Origin: Cutibacterium acnes
GTDB taxonomy: Bacteria; Actinomycetota; Actinomycetes; Propionibacteriales; Propionibacteriaceae
Length of the DNA: 64,000 bases
Assembly: GCF_003030305.1 (NCBI RefSeq)
Contig: NZ_CP023676.1
Span: 1,426,001-1,490,000, forward strand
Reading direction: 5' to 3'
Shown: piece by piece, positions 47,493 to 57,095 of the stretch
How the letters are laid out: every line of letters starts with the position of its first letter
Position numbering within the stretch: the first letter of the stretch is position 1
Translations under genes and position numbers: made by a program
Notes under the pieces: model-generated
What the model was told of the DNA's origin: nothing
What the model saw: the letters and a program-made list of their open reading frames with translations, nothing else
Database searches by the model: none

Positions 47493-50246
47493 TCAGTCTT
47501 CTTCGCGGTCCATGGTGACAACCCCACGCTGCATGGCACCCACCACTTGACGACAAGTGTGGGCCAGATTCTCCCCAACCCCGGCATGGGCAATCTGTCC
47601 AGCTAGATCGCACACCTGACGCACCCGGCGCACAAAATCACCAGCACTCATGTCGTCGAGTACGGTGTCCAGACCGGCACCGGCAGCCCATGCATAGCTG
47701 GCCTCGGCAAAACCAATGTCGAGATCTCGGGGACGCTCAATGCGGTGGTCACGCTCGAGCAGACCAATTTCGGCTCGGACCGCACGCAGTTGTGACTCCG
47801 CCGCTTCGCTCTTCCCATCGGGCATGCGATGAAGGTGGCCCCGGTCCCCCGGCCGCGACTCGTGAACGATGGTCGACAACACCGCCGCCAACTGCGGACA
47901 ATCCAGGCCGTCAAAGACGCCTCGCCGAATTGCCTCAGCCGTCACCAAGTCGAGTTCGGAATAGATCCCCGAAAGCATCCGGCCAGCGTCCGTGACAGTA
48001 TCCCCACCCGTACCGAGGTATCCCAAAGCCTCCAGTACCAGCACAATTCGCTCAAACTGGGTGGCAATCGACGTCGCCTTCGCGCGTGCTTTCGTCAATT
48101 CCCTCTCACTGCGACGGCGAAGTCTCATGGCACGTTCAGCGAAACGCGCATGGGACTCGCGATCAGGGCAGGAGTGGCAGGGATGAGCCTTCATCTGGGA
48201 GCGCAGCTCGGTGATCTGGTCGGAAAGCTCAGCATCCACCGCAGCACGACGCGGCTTCACCACTGGCCTCCCCAGCCCCTCAAGTACCCGATCGAAGGCC
48301 TTGCCGAGGCAGCGACGATCGGCCTGGTTTTCGGGGTGGAAATGGCGCGGGACTTTCACGCCGGCTACTCGCGTAACGGGGGCGTCAATATCCTGATGCC
48401 CCAGACGAATCACCGTCCGATCCGGAGTCATGACAAGGGGGCGAGGCCGTTGACCTCTCGTGCCGTGGGTGCCAGGGTCAACGACAACGACCCACCCAGC
48501 GTGACGCCCAGATGGCACGGCGATGATGTCCCCAGGATCAAGGCTCGACAGTGAGTCGGCAACCTGGCTAGGAAGTTCACCTTTGCGCAACCTCGCCTGC
48601 TCATGTTCCAGCTCCCTAATGTTTTCCCGCAACCGGGCGTATACGGTGAAATCTCCCCTTTCGCAATGGGCCGCCTTGAGGTAGGCCTCGATGTCGGCCT
48701 GGGTTTGCCGGTTGCGAACTGCCGAGCCTCCCAATCTGCGATCGATTTGGAACTGCGCGAAGGAATGCTCCAGTAGGTCACGAGCTTTTTCCCGCCCCAT
48801 CGATCCAACGAGGTTGACGGCCATGTTGTATGTCGGCACAAAGGTCGAATTGAGCGGGTACGTACGACGCGACGCCAGTCCGGCCACCGCACGCGGATCC
48901 ATACCTGGTTGCCAGCAGACGACGGCGTGCCCCTGGGTGTCGATCCCACGGCGTCCGGCGCGTCCGGTGAGCTGGGTGTATTCCCCGGGGGTGATGTCAG
49001 CGTGAGTCTGGCCATTGTATTTGACGAGTTTTTCCAGCACGACGGTACGAGCTGGCATATTGATGCCCAGGGCGAGGGTCTCGGTAGCGACGACGACCTT
49101 GAGTAATCCCGCGACGAACCCCTCCTCAACGATCGCTTTGATCACCGGGAGCAGACCGGCATGGTGAGCAGCAATGCCACGTTCGAAGGCTGCCATGAAG
49201 TGATTCCAGCCAACCGCGCGGCGTTCCTCGTCAGTCAATCCTTCCCCACGGCGTTGAGCGATGCGACGCAACTGACGAGCTTCCTGCTGGCTAGTGAGCA
49301 CCAGGTCGGTGTTAAGCAGCTGGCTGACAGCAGCGTCACAGCCGCTCCGGGAGAACACGAAGATGATGGCCGGCAAGAGGTTGACCTTGTGGAGGGAACG
49401 CACCACCTGGATACGGCTCGTCTGGTTGCGAGGGCCACGAGGCCGACCGCCACGCCCCCGACGCTGTGCCGAAGCCCCACCGAATCGGCCAGTTCCATAA
49501 GACACACTGCGTTTCCCCTTGCCAGACCTCCCTCGCGGACGACGGGAGTCATCACGCTGGAACCGGGCCTCCTCCTTGGCAATGGAGGTTAGTTCGGGGT
49601 TGACCCCCGTAGGACGGCGCGAATCGAAGAGTTCATAAAGACGCCGCGCCACCGCTACGTGTTGGACAAGCGGTACCGGGCGACGCTCGGATACGACGAC
49701 CCTGACGTCGCCACGCACCTCGTCGAGCCACTCCCCAAATTCCTCGGCATTAGAGACGGTTGCCGAAAGACCAACGATCTTGACGCGCGGATCGAGCCCA
49801 AGGATGACCTCTTCCCACACCGGGCCGCGGAAACGGTCCGCGAGGTAGTGCACCTCATCCAGCACCACCCACCCCAAGGTGTCGAGAGTATGGGAATTGC
49901 GGTAGATCATATTGCGCAATACCTCAGTCGTCATGACGATGACTGGTGCCTCGGAGTTGATGGTGACGTCACCGGTGAGAAGGCCTACTTGGTCTTCACC
50001 GTGTCTAGCGACAAGGTCATGGAACTTTTGATTGGACAGCGCCTTAATGGGTGTGGTGTAAAAGCACTTCAGCCCCGATGCCAGAGCTAAATCAGTGGCA
50101 TACTCCCCCACCACCGTCTTGCCAGCTCCAGTAGGAGCGGCCACCAGAACACCCGCGCCGTCATCGAGATCTTGGCAGGCCTTTACCTGGTAGTCGTCAG
50201 GTTCAAAGGACAACCCGGCGATGAACCGATCGAGAATCTCGCTCAT
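47493..50246 (-). CDS. helY: DEAD/DEAH-box helicase HelY (Ski2/Mtr4-like)
   Basis: 917 aa. Superfamily 2 helicase: Walker A VAAPTGAGKT near 33-42, DEVH box in VVLDEVHYLADRF, SAT motif in VGLSATVSN, and motif VI in QLTGRAGRRGID. A basic Gly/Arg-rich insert (residues ~235-265) and a large C-terminal domain with a Cys pair (HPCHSCPD) match the actinobacterial HelY family, thought to act on RNA. Its neighbourhood with tatC-tatA-pafC-pafB is typical. Confidence 0.92.
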   Translation of the reverse strand: MSEILDRFIAGLSFEPDDYQVKACQDLDDGAGVLVAAPTGAGKTVVGEYATDLALASGLKCFYTTPIKALSNQKFHDLVARHGEDQVGLLTGDVTINSEAPVIVMTTEVLRNMIYRNSHTLDTLGWVVLDEVHYLADRFRGPVWEEVILGLDPRVKIVGLSATVSNAEEFGEWLDEVRGDVRVVVSERRPVPLVQHVAVARRLYELFDSRRPTGVNPELTSIAKEEARFQRDDSRRPRGRSGKGKRSVSYGTGRFGGASAQRRGRGGRPRGPRNQTSRIQVVRSLHKVNLLPAIIFVFSRSGCDAAVSQLLNTDLVLTSQQEARQLRRIAQRRGEGLTDEERRAVGWNHFMAAFERGIAAHHAGLLPVIKAIVEEGFVAGLLKVVVATETLALGINMPARTVVLEKLVKYNGQTHADITPGEYTQLTGRAGRRGIDTQGHAVVCWQPGMDPRAVAGLASRRTYPLNSTFVPTYNMAVNLVGSMGREKARDLLEHSFAQFQIDRRLGGSAVRNRQTQADIEAYLKAAHCERGDFTVYARLRENIRELEHEQARLRKGELPSQVADSLSSLDPGDIIAVPSGRHAGWVVVVDPGTHGTRGQRPRPLVMTPDRTVIRLGHQDIDAPVTRVAGVKVPRHFHPENQADRRCLGKAFDRVLEGLGRPVVKPRRAAVDAELSDQITELRSQMKAHPCHSCPDRESHARFAERAMRLRRRSERELTKARAKATSIATQFERIVLVLEALGYLGTGGDTVTDAGRMLSGIYSELDLVTAEAIRRGVFDGLDCPQLAAVLSTIVHESRPGDRGHLHRMPDGKSEAAESQLRAVRAEIGLLERDHRIERPRDLDIGFAEASYAWAAGAGLDTVLDDMSAGDFVRRVRQVCDLAGQIAHAGVGENLAHTCRQVVGAMQRGVVTMDREED

Positions 50247-50266
50247 ACCTCCAACCTAGCGGGAGG

Positions 50267-50431
50267 CTACGACTCTCCGGGAACCCCGACAAGGGGTCGG
50301 GCGACGACGCTGGGGCGCGAGCGTATCCGCATGCCGTCACCATCCCATGACAACGAGCCGGTCACCTTGACCGTGGCAAGCCACGAAATATCAGCGGCTT
50401 GAACGTTTGTGGTGTGACTGACACCGCTCAA
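50267..50431 (-). CDS. Possible 54-aa ORF coupled to tatC
   Basis: TTG 50431 overlaps the tatC stop (TTGA) and opens 54 codons: SGVSHTTNVQAADISWL then VTGSLSWDGDGMRIRSRPSVVARPLVG. Codon use is GC-rich in third positions. It could be the tail of a formerly larger gene (diacylglycerol kinase-like genes are found at this place in some Actinobacteria), but the match is too short to call. May be a fragment or chance. Confidence 0.3.
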   Translation of the reverse strand: MSGVSHTTNVQAADISWLATVKVTGSLSWDGDGMRIRSRPSVVARPLVGVPGES

Positions 50432-51297
50432 TCGATCTGAATATCGAATTCTGACTTATCAATACCCATATTGTCGGTCGAGCGCTTACGTTCATTGCTG
50501 CGGCAAATCCATTCCGCAATGACATACATGACGCTCAGCGGAATAGCCAAAGCACACATGGAAATTGGGTCACCAGACGGGTTCACAAAAGCGCCCAGAC
50601 AGAAGAATCCAAAGATGGACCACTTCCGTGCCGCCTTCAGCTGCGCAGACGACAAGACGTGAATCAGATTGAGCAAGACCAAGACCACCGGCAGCAGGAA
50701 ACTCACTCCAAAGAGCAAGATGACGCGAATCTCCAGTGCCAAGAACGCATTCATGTCAAGCAGGTTGGTAATGCCCATGCCGTGAGGCGTGAAGTTCAGC
50801 ATCAAGGCAATACCCTTCGGGAGCACCCAATACCCCAGTACTGATCCTAGAAGAAACAGGGGGATAGCCGATCCCAGGAATCGCAGAGCCCACTTCTTCT
50901 CATTGACGAGCAAGCCAGGAACAATAAAAGCCCAGACCTGATAGAGCCAAATGGGGCAGGCAGCAATGAGGCCAGCAACAATGGCCACCCTCATATTCAG
51001 CACGAACGGGGCGACGACACCAGTATTGACTACCTGGAGGGAGGCCGTCGGGTTCTTCGCCTTGATGGCGAGGCTCGCCTGCTGGTACGGATGCATGACG
51101 ATCTCAACCAGCGGACGGTAAAAGACAAAGGCCACGGAGCTCGTAATGACCACCGCTATAAACGACACAATGATCCGGTAACGGAGCTCCCGGATGTGGT
51201 CCAGGAGCGACATTGTGCCGCCCTCCCCAGCCTGGGGCGGACGGAATCGGGCAAACCGGCGGTGATCCTCATCGGACTGCCGAGTATCCGTGGCCAT
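50428..51297 (-). CDS. tatC: Twin-arginine translocase subunit TatC
   Basis: 289 aa with six membrane segments. Signature MSLLDHIRELRYRI at about 29-42 and FALEIRVILLFGVSFLLPVVLVLL in the fourth helix region; FYRPLVEIVMHP follows the first helix. TatC recognises twin-Arg signal peptides of folded exported proteins. A hydrophilic head of about 28 residues precedes the first helix. Starts 4 bases after tatA ends. Confidence 0.95.
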   Translation of the reverse strand: MATDTRQSDEDHRRFARFRPPQAGEGGTMSLLDHIRELRYRIIVSFIAVVITSSVAFVFYRPLVEIVMHPYQQASLAIKAKNPTASLQVVNTGVVAPFVLNMRVAIVAGLIAACPIWLYQVWAFIVPGLLVNEKKWALRFLGSAIPLFLLGSVLGYWVLPKGIALMLNFTPHGMGITNLLDMNAFLALEIRVILLFGVSFLLPVVLVLLNLIHVLSSAQLKAARKWSIFGFFCLGAFVNPSGDPISMCALAIPLSVMYVIAEWICRSNERKRSTDNMGIDKSEFDIQID

Positions 51298-51300
51298 GAC

Positions 51301-51534
51301 TCACTCAGTTGGCTTGGTCTCGTCCTTGGCGACGTCAGCCTCGGTAGCCTCAATGTCCTTCTCGGCCTTCGCATCCTTGCCCTTGTTCAGACCCGCTGTT
51401 TCTTCCTTGAACTCACGGATAGCGCGGCCAGCACCCTTACCGACGCCAGCGATGCGGGAACCACCGAAGAGTACGAGCGCGAGAAGCACGATGATGATGA
51501 TGGTTGCTTCATTCGCAATGAGCAGAGGAGCCAT
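51301..51534 (-). CDS. tatA: Twin-arginine translocase pore subunit TatA
   Basis: 77 aa from ATG 51534 (GGAGAG upstream). One N-terminal membrane helix (LLIANEATIIIIVLLALVLFGG), the hinge SRIAGVGKGAGRAIREFKEET as amphipathic helix, and a charged tail. Oligomers form the Tat pore with TatC. The pafB-pafC-tatA-tatC-helY order is typical of Actinobacteria. Confidence 0.93.
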   Translation of the reverse strand: MAPLLIANEATIIIIVLLALVLFGGSRIAGVGKGAGRAIREFKEETAGLNKGKDAKAEKDIEATEADVAKDETKPTE

Positions 51535-51628
51535 TGAGGCTCTCCTTCCAGACTTGGCTGGCATCCCATCCCCGTACCGCACAGGAAGGCTACCAACTCG
51601 ACGATCGGCGTTCAGGCTACCACGATGA

Positions 51629-51832
51629 TCAGGGCGCTTCGGGAGCCGTCATGTCCTTGTTCATCGTGGTATCGACATCCTCGAGAATGTGAGCCAACTC
51701 ATCGAGTCGACCGGTTACCCGCTCAACCTCACCCAAGATAGCCGCGATCTTTCGCCACAACCAGATCGTGCCAACGACGATCTCCACGACAAGCAGCACA
51801 CCGGCAAAGACCAACACCCAGATCCACCACAT
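51629..51832 (-). CDS. Small single-pass membrane protein
   Basis: 67 aa from GTG 51832, overlapping the pafC stop by one base. N-terminal membrane helix (WWIWVLVFAGVLLVVEIVVGTIWLW), then a charged helix (AAILGEVERVTGRLDELAHILEDVDTTM) that looks like a coiled coil. Small proteins of this layout are common next to tatA in Actinobacteria. Function unknown. Confidence 0.65.
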   Translation of the reverse strand: MWWIWVLVFAGVLLVVEIVVGTIWLWRKIAAILGEVERVTGRLDELAHILEDVDTTMNKDMTAPEAP

Positions 51833-52800
51833 CAGGATTTCTCTACCGCCTCACGGTTCGAAATCTCAATGCTATTTGCGGCAGCCGCAGCGCGCGCCAG
51901 CTGAAGGGCAGGAGCTGCAGCATGAGGTGGGTCAACGGAGAGAACATCTGGTCCGAGGCCCACCATGAGCTCAGCAAGCCACGTCGCAGAGGCGACGGCA
52001 AAAGTCACCTTCCACATGTCCCCGTCCTTCTCAACATGGCGCACCGGGTGATACTCAGCAACCCAGCCCGCGCGCGGAGCAAGGGTCAGCGTCACCTCGT
52101 CCACGACGTCAGAGAACCATTCGAGGGTTTCGGGCGGACGTCCGTGATTCGTGGCGTGCCCAACTCGCCTGCCAGTGACGATGCGGTCAAGCCGCCACGT
52201 GCGCCACTGCTTGCGAGCCATCGACCATCCGACGAGGTAGCGATGACCGTCGCGAACTTCGACACGCACCGGGTCGACGATCTGGGTATGCGGAGTAGGG
52301 TCGTCACCGCGTCGATGGACGATCTCAATCCGCCACTTGTTAGCACAGGCCCCGGTGAACCACTCTGAGCGAGGGTCGTAATCGGCTTGGAGGCTGGCCT
52401 CCACCGGATCTGGACCAGCCTGCGGGCAGACCTGGCGCAACTTCTCTACCGCGGATTCCACTGCAGGACGAACGGTGTCGTCAGCCAAATCGGCGATGAC
52501 TTGCAAGGCGGCCAGCAGAGACCACGCCTCGTCGGGCGTCAGACGCATAGGCCGTGGCAGGGCATCAGCATTGGTGATGGTGATGGTGCCGTCGGAGTCG
52601 ACGGCGTCCATGTCAATGTCGATGAGGTCGTCTGGCATCCCACCGGGCAGACCAACCATCCATAAAATCTTGAGATCGGCAATCACACGGTCAGTGCTGA
52701 CACCAAACACTCGGGCAACCTCGGTGACGGCCACCCCAGGGTGAGATCGCAGATAGGGAATAAGAGCTAGCAGACGGGCGGTATCAGTGCGAGCCGTCAT
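51832..52800 (-). CDS. pafC: WYL-domain transcriptional regulator PafC
   Basis: 322 aa. N-terminal winged helix-turn-helix (RLLALIPYLRSHPGVAVTEVARVFGVSTDRVIADLKIL), a middle helical part, then a WYL domain (WRIEIVHRRG, HRYLVGWSMARKQWRTWRLDRI). With PafB it forms the activator of the mycobacterial DNA-damage response that does not depend on LexA. Overlaps pafB by 4 bases (ATGA). Confidence 0.9.
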   Translation of the reverse strand: MTARTDTARLLALIPYLRSHPGVAVTEVARVFGVSTDRVIADLKILWMVGLPGGMPDDLIDIDMDAVDSDGTITITNADALPRPMRLTPDEAWSLLAALQVIADLADDTVRPAVESAVEKLRQVCPQAGPDPVEASLQADYDPRSEWFTGACANKWRIEIVHRRGDDPTPHTQIVDPVRVEVRDGHRYLVGWSMARKQWRTWRLDRIVTGRRVGHATNHGRPPETLEWFSDVVDEVTLTLAPRAGWVAEYHPVRHVEKDGDMWKVTFAVASATWLAELMVGLGPDVLSVDPPHAAAPALQLARAAAAANSIEISNREAVEKS

Positions 52801-53759
52801 GAGGCGTTCTCTTCCAACCGCAGCACGGCATTGATCCTCTCGGCTAATACAGTGCGAGCCTCCTGGGGGGCAAGCAGGATGATACGACCGCCGGCGCGTA
52901 GCACGGCTGTCGCGGCCTCGTCATATCCGCCAAACCCACCGGTAACAACTTCGTAGCCCTCGGGAACTGGACCATCCCATTCGGCATGCGTAGTCATGAC
53001 CCCTAAACGCACTCCGGGGGCGACGGCCATCGTGACGTCAACCTCCTCCGGTTCAGGTGGCTCGAGGCGATTGAGGTGGGCCTCGATCACCTCAGGTTCA
53101 GGACTCGCGACGGCGCCGGGTTCTCCCACGGTCGTCACGGCAGAACTGATACGTGACAGCCGAAATAGTCGTGGCTCATCGCGGTCGACGTCTCGTCCAA
53201 CGAGGTACCAACGACCACGCCGCAAGGCCATTCGCCAGGGGTCTACGGTACGGTGCTTTCCCCCTCGGTAACCGAAGCGGACCCTGGACCGGTCAATAGT
53301 GGCCCGCCACAGATCAGAGAACGATGGCGCGTCTGCGCCAGTGACGACCTGGGTCGCGATGCCGGCCTCCGTGTCGGGCTCAACTCCTGCGGCACGCAAC
53401 TTCACCAGGGCAGACGTGGAGGACTCGTCGAGGACGGATTCGCGCCACACTCGGGCTGCGGTCGCTAAAGCGTCAGCCTCCGCTTGCGTAAATTGGACAG
53501 GGGGAAGCTCCACATCGGCACGGGGAATGCGGTAGCCGACCTCGTCACCGAAGAAGGTGTCGAGGGTGACCGATTCGACGGTGATACCGATTCGACGCAG
53601 CTCCTCTTTGTCGCGTTCAAAGGACCGTTGAAACGCTACCTCGGAAACCTTGCGGTAGTCCTCGATCATGTCACGCAGCTGCGCACGCGTGAGAGGACGG
53701 TCGGTGACCAGGAGAGCGATGACGAGGTTAACCAACCTCTCCGAACGCTGTGCAGCCAT
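52797..53759 (-). CDS. pafB: WYL-domain transcriptional regulator PafB
   Basis: 320 aa from ATG 53759 (AAGGAGG eight bases upstream). N-terminal helix-turn-helix (QRSERLVNLVIALLVTDRPLTRAQLRDMIEDY) and a WYL domain (SRVRFGYRGGKHRTVDPWRMALRRGRWYLVGRD). Acts as a heterodimer with PafC. Divergent from gluQ. Confidence 0.9.
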   Translation of the reverse strand: MAAQRSERLVNLVIALLVTDRPLTRAQLRDMIEDYRKVSEVAFQRSFERDKEELRRIGITVESVTLDTFFGDEVGYRIPRADVELPPVQFTQAEADALATAARVWRESVLDESSTSALVKLRAAGVEPDTEAGIATQVVTGADAPSFSDLWRATIDRSRVRFGYRGGKHRTVDPWRMALRRGRWYLVGRDVDRDEPRLFRLSRISSAVTTVGEPGAVASPEPEVIEAHLNRLEPPEPEEVDVTMAVAPGVRLGVMTTHAEWDGPVPEGYEVVTGGFGGYDEAATAVLRAGGRIILLAPQEARTVLAERINAVLRLEENAS

Positions 53760-53846
53760 CGGCACCCTCCTTCCAGCGTCCCAGCCTACCCATCTGACGG
53801 GGGCATGCCCGCCGCGTCACCCCAATTGTTGCCTACACTGCCGCTC

Positions 53847-54848
53847 GTGACCGATTTCGCCACCACTCACTCCGGTCTTCGACACGCAGCTGGTCGTTTC
53901 GCCCCCTCCCCAACCTCGGCACTGCATCTGGGGAACCTCCGCACCGCATTAGCGGCCTGGCTTTTGGCACGCTCGACAGGTCGTCGGTTCGTGGTACGCA
54001 TCGAGGATTTAGATCGTGCGCGGGTGGCCGCGGCCGGAAAAATTGCCTCGACTCAACTACGCGACCTGGAGCCCCTAGGTCTGGATTGGGATGGTCCAGT
54101 CGTCCGACAGTCTGAGCGCCTCGACTTGTACGCCGACGCAGTAGCGGGTCTGGAAACCTACCCCTGTTTTTGCACTCGCAGGGAAATCGCTGCGGCCACT
54201 ACCGCCCCCAACGAGGCCGATTGGCACCCGTATCCGGGTACCTGCCGCCGCCTCACCGTCCAGCAGAGACACGAACGTCTGACCACCCGGGCGCCAGCCA
54301 CCCGACTGGCCAGTCAACTGAACACTTTCGAAGCGACCGACCTCGCTCGCGGCTGTGCTCGAGGACGGGTGGACGATCTTGTCCTGGTGCGCAATGACGG
54401 CACGCCGGCCTACAACCTTGCGGTAGTCGTCGACGACGGTCTGCAAGGGGTCGATCAGGTCGTTCGAGCCCGAGACCTATGGTCCTCGGCCCCTCGCCAA
54501 GCCCAGTTGGCCGAACTGCTCGGATTTATCCCTCCGGTCTACGCCCACACCGGTCTTGTCACCGGTCCAGGAGGGGTACGCTTGTCAAAGTCGGCGGGTG
54601 CGGCGGGGCTGTCCGATCTCGCGGATTCAGGTATTGACCACCGCCAGGTCGTGGCGTGGCTCTGCCGTTCCCTCGGACTCCCTGAAGTTGCTGATCCCCA
54701 TGAGCTCGTCAACAATGTGGCCCTGACACCGCCTACCCCTGTTGCGGGCATTCACCGCTTAGATCCTAGGCCTCTTGGCGGAGCGATGGGGTGGTGGAGT
54801 GATGCGGTTCTCGATGTGGCGGTGCTGCGCGAGACCCGTCGACCCTAA
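53847..54848 (+). CDS. gluQ: Glutamyl-Q tRNA(Asp) synthetase GluQ
   Basis: 333 aa from GTG 53847. A truncated GluRS-like enzyme that attaches Glu to queuosine in the anticodon of tRNA-Asp. Seen: GRFAPSPTSALHLGNLRTAL (HIGH motif as HLGN), IEDLDRAR, the zinc-binding Cys in YPCFCTRREI and YPGTCR, and SKSAG as the KMSKS equivalent. No anticodon-binding domain, which separates it from GluRS. It needs queuosine in tRNA; the source is not in the window. Confidence 0.88.
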   Translation: MTDFATTHSGLRHAAGRFAPSPTSALHLGNLRTALAAWLLARSTGRRFVVRIEDLDRARVAAAGKIASTQLRDLEPLGLDWDGPVVRQSERLDLYADAVAGLETYPCFCTRREIAAATTAPNEADWHPYPGTCRRLTVQQRHERLTTRAPATRLASQLNTFEATDLARGCARGRVDDLVLVRNDGTPAYNLAVVVDDGLQGVDQVVRARDLWSSAPRQAQLAELLGFIPPVYAHTGLVTGPGGVRLSKSAGAAGLSDLADSGIDHRQVVAWLCRSLGLPEVADPHELVNNVALTPPTPVAGIHRLDPRPLGGAMGWWSDAVLDVAVLRETRRP

Positions 54849-54890
54849 GACACATATCGGCCGACATGTCTCGCGCAAAGCCATCGCCAC

Positions 54891-55964
54891 TCAGGATTCT
54901 TTTTGAGCCGAAAGGATGTCGATAACGTAGATCAGGGTCTCGCCCTTCTTTACCGGCGGGTTAGTGCTGCCGTTCGGGTAGGCGTCAGCGGGCGGCACGA
55001 TGAGCATCACCCGAGAACCGACGGTCTGCCCAATCAATCCCTTCTTCCATCCAGGAATAACGGAGTTCATGGATCCAGTCACAGGCTCACCGGAGTATCC
55101 GTCCTCAATGAGCTCCCCAGAGGACCAAGCATAAGTGCGGTACTTGACGTCGATGGAGTCATGAGCAGTAACCGCAGCTCCCTTACCCTTGATGAGGGGC
55201 TGGACGACGAGTTTATTCGGCTTGGTGGCCTTGCCGATGGTTACCGCGGGAGCACCCTGCACCTCCTTGACGGTGGGCAGACCAGCCGCCGGTTTGACGG
55301 TCTCACCCGTCGCCTTGGGCAAAGGTATGGCAACGATGTCGACGACAAAAATAAGGGAGTCACCCTTCATGATGCCAGCTTGCGGGGCACCACCTTGGGA
55401 GTCATAGCCGTCAGAGCCGGGCATCATGATGAGTACTCGGTCGCCCTGATGCTTTCCAACAAGACCCTTAGCGAATCCAGGAACCACCTGGGCCAATGGG
55501 AAGTCAGCCGTAGTGCCACGCTTATAGGAAGAGTCGAATTCCTTGCCAGTACGTCCGTTGACACCGACATAATTCACTTTGAGGGTGGCGTTCTTGTCGA
55601 CCTTTTCGCCTGTGCCCTCCTTGAGGATTTTGGACTCGGTTTTAGCAATAGCTAGCGGCCAGGCTCCCTCAACCTTTGGCGCCTTGCCGTCCTCGCCAGA
55701 CACCTTGATCTGGTCGAGGTTAGTGACCATAGTCGGCTTCTTCGTTGGGGAAGAGGAGGCCTTGGCGCTGGCAGAAGCGGGGGCCGAAACGCTGGAGACA
55801 CTCGCCGAAGGCTTCGGACTCGACGACGACTTGTTACAGGAAGCGAGGGCCAGTGACGACACGCACAGGACGGCAGCGAGTGCCGCGGCGTTGACCAGAC
55901 GATACTTGTTCGAACTCACCTGCTTGAGGTTACCCGAGCGATGCTTGAGGACAATTCCAGCCAT
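54891..55964 (-). CDS. Lipoprotein with two FKBP-type prolyl isomerase domains
   Basis: 357 aa from ATG 55964. Basic start and hydrophobic segment end in lipobox LALASC (Cys 43), then a Ser/Pro/Ala-rich linker. First FKBP domain about residues 130-215 (LKVNYVGVNGRTGKEFDSSY, QVVPGFAKGLVGKHQGDRV); second about 260-355 (VKYRTYAWSSGELIEDGYS, SVIPGWKKGLIGQTVGSRV). Both keep the core pattern of active isomerases, with the typical Tyr, Phe/Trp and Ile-Pro-Gly positions. Likely folds secreted proteins on the outer membrane face. Starts 10 bases after rluB. Confidence 0.9.
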   Translation of the reverse strand: MAGIVLKHRSGNLKQVSSNKYRLVNAAALAAVLCVSSLALASCNKSSSSPKPSASVSSVSAPASASAKASSSPTKKPTMVTNLDQIKVSGEDGKAPKVEGAWPLAIAKTESKILKEGTGEKVDKNATLKVNYVGVNGRTGKEFDSSYKRGTTADFPLAQVVPGFAKGLVGKHQGDRVLIMMPGSDGYDSQGGAPQAGIMKGDSLIFVVDIVAIPLPKATGETVKPAAGLPTVKEVQGAPAVTIGKATKPNKLVVQPLIKGKGAAVTAHDSIDVKYRTYAWSSGELIEDGYSGEPVTGSMNSVIPGWKKGLIGQTVGSRVMLIVPPADAYPNGSTNPPVKKGETLIYVIDILSAQKES

Positions 55965-55974
55965 GCGCGAGAAC

Positions 55975-56712
55975 TCACAGTTCGACGAGGTCGAGGAGCT
56001 GGCCCAGTTCTTCATGGGTAAGTTCACGCATATCTCCGCGCCCTAACCGCTTCAATCGGACCGGGCCGATCGCGGTGCGAGACAGTCGACGCACTGGATG
56101 AGCGACCGAATCCATGATGCGACGCACAATCCGGTTGCGGCCCTCATGAAGGCTCACCTCAACCAAGGAATGCTCCTCGCCAGCCTGTACTAGGCGCACG
56201 GCGTCGGGCTTGACAGGGCCGTCTTCAAGGGTCAGCCCTTTCGAAAGGCGGCGAATGACTTTGTCATCCACGCGGCCCTCAACATCTGCCAAGTAGGTCT
56301 TGAGAACCTTGTAGGACGGGTGGGTCATCCGGTTAGCGAATTCGCCATCATTGGTCAGCAAGATGAGGCCCGAGGTCTCAGTGTCGAGACGACCGACGTG
56401 AAACAGACGGATACCGCGCGGCACTCCTTCGAGGTCGGACAGGCACGGGCGGCCTTCCGGATCGTCCATAGTAGAGACAACTCCCTGCGGCTTATTAAGT
56501 ACGTAGTAGACGTGACGCCGCGCAGTCGGGATACGGGACCCATCGACCCGGATCTCATCGCGCTCAGGGTCAACACGTCGCCCCTGCTCAACGATGAGTT
56601 CACCATTGACCTCAACCCTTCCGGCCGCGATCATGTCTTCAGCAGCACGGCGGGATGCCAGACCGGCCTGGGCCAGCACCTTCTGCAGCCGGATGCCTTG
56701 CTCGTTACTCAT
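55975..56712 (-). CDS. rluB: 23S rRNA pseudouridine synthase RluB
   Basis: 245 aa. S4 RNA-binding domain at the N-terminus (IRLQKVLAQAGLASRRAAEDMIAAGRV), then the RsuA/RluB catalytic fold with GRLDTETSGLILLTNDG (catalytic Asp). Modifies a uridine near the peptidyl-transferase centre. In many Actinobacteria scpA and scpB lie between parA and this gene; here a 121-codon gene takes their place. Confidence 0.93.
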   Translation of the reverse strand: MSNEQGIRLQKVLAQAGLASRRAAEDMIAAGRVEVNGELIVEQGRRVDPERDEIRVDGSRIPTARRHVYYVLNKPQGVVSTMDDPEGRPCLSDLEGVPRGIRLFHVGRLDTETSGLILLTNDGEFANRMTHPSYKVLKTYLADVEGRVDDKVIRRLSKGLTLEDGPVKPDAVRLVQAGEEHSLVEVSLHEGRNRIVRRIMDSVAHPVRRLSRTAIGPVRLKRLGRGDMRELTHEELGQLLDLVEL

Positions 56713-56729
56713 ATGTGTCCTTAAAGTAT

Positions 56730-57095
56730 TCAGTCAGTCGTGAGGAGATGGGCGAGAGCAGAGTCCTCACCATTCTCCTCAAAATCGGCCAGGGCCATCG
56801 CCACCGAGGCACGCACAATTCTGCCTCGATCAGCATTAATGCCCTGGGATCTCATTGTCAGCCTCGCAGTCTCCAGAGCGATGAGCTCCTCCGTAGAGAC
56901 GTAGACGGTGATCTTCTCATCATGGCGCACTCGCCCGCTACCAGCATGTTTCCCACGAGAGGTGGCGTCTTGAGACGTCTTGCGTGCTCTGTGTGCCTTG
57001 GACTGTTGGGGAACTTCAACTGACTGGGGTTCGTGGCTACCAACCGTTGGACGGAAAAGCTCGTTCGCCCCCGGCAGGCTCACGCGGCGCGGCAT
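56730..57095 (-). CDS. Small protein with possible ribbon-helix-helix domain
   Basis: 121 aa; its ATG overlaps the parA end by 16 bases, so translation is coupled. The first ~55 residues are basic and low-complexity (SKAHRARKTSQDATSRGKHAGSG). The second half (KITVYVSTEELIALETARLTMRSQG, RIVRASVAMALADFEENG) looks like a ribbon-helix-helix DNA-binding domain. This layout, a basic tail plus ribbon-helix-helix encoded just after a parA, resembles small ParB-type partition partners of plasmids, but no direct evidence links it to partition. Not a family I can name. Confidence 0.65.
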   Translation of the reverse strand: MPRRVSLPGANELFRPTVGSHEPQSVEVPQQSKAHRARKTSQDATSRGKHAGSGRVRHDEKITVYVSTEELIALETARLTMRSQGINADRGRIVRASVAMALADFEENGEDSALAHLLTTD

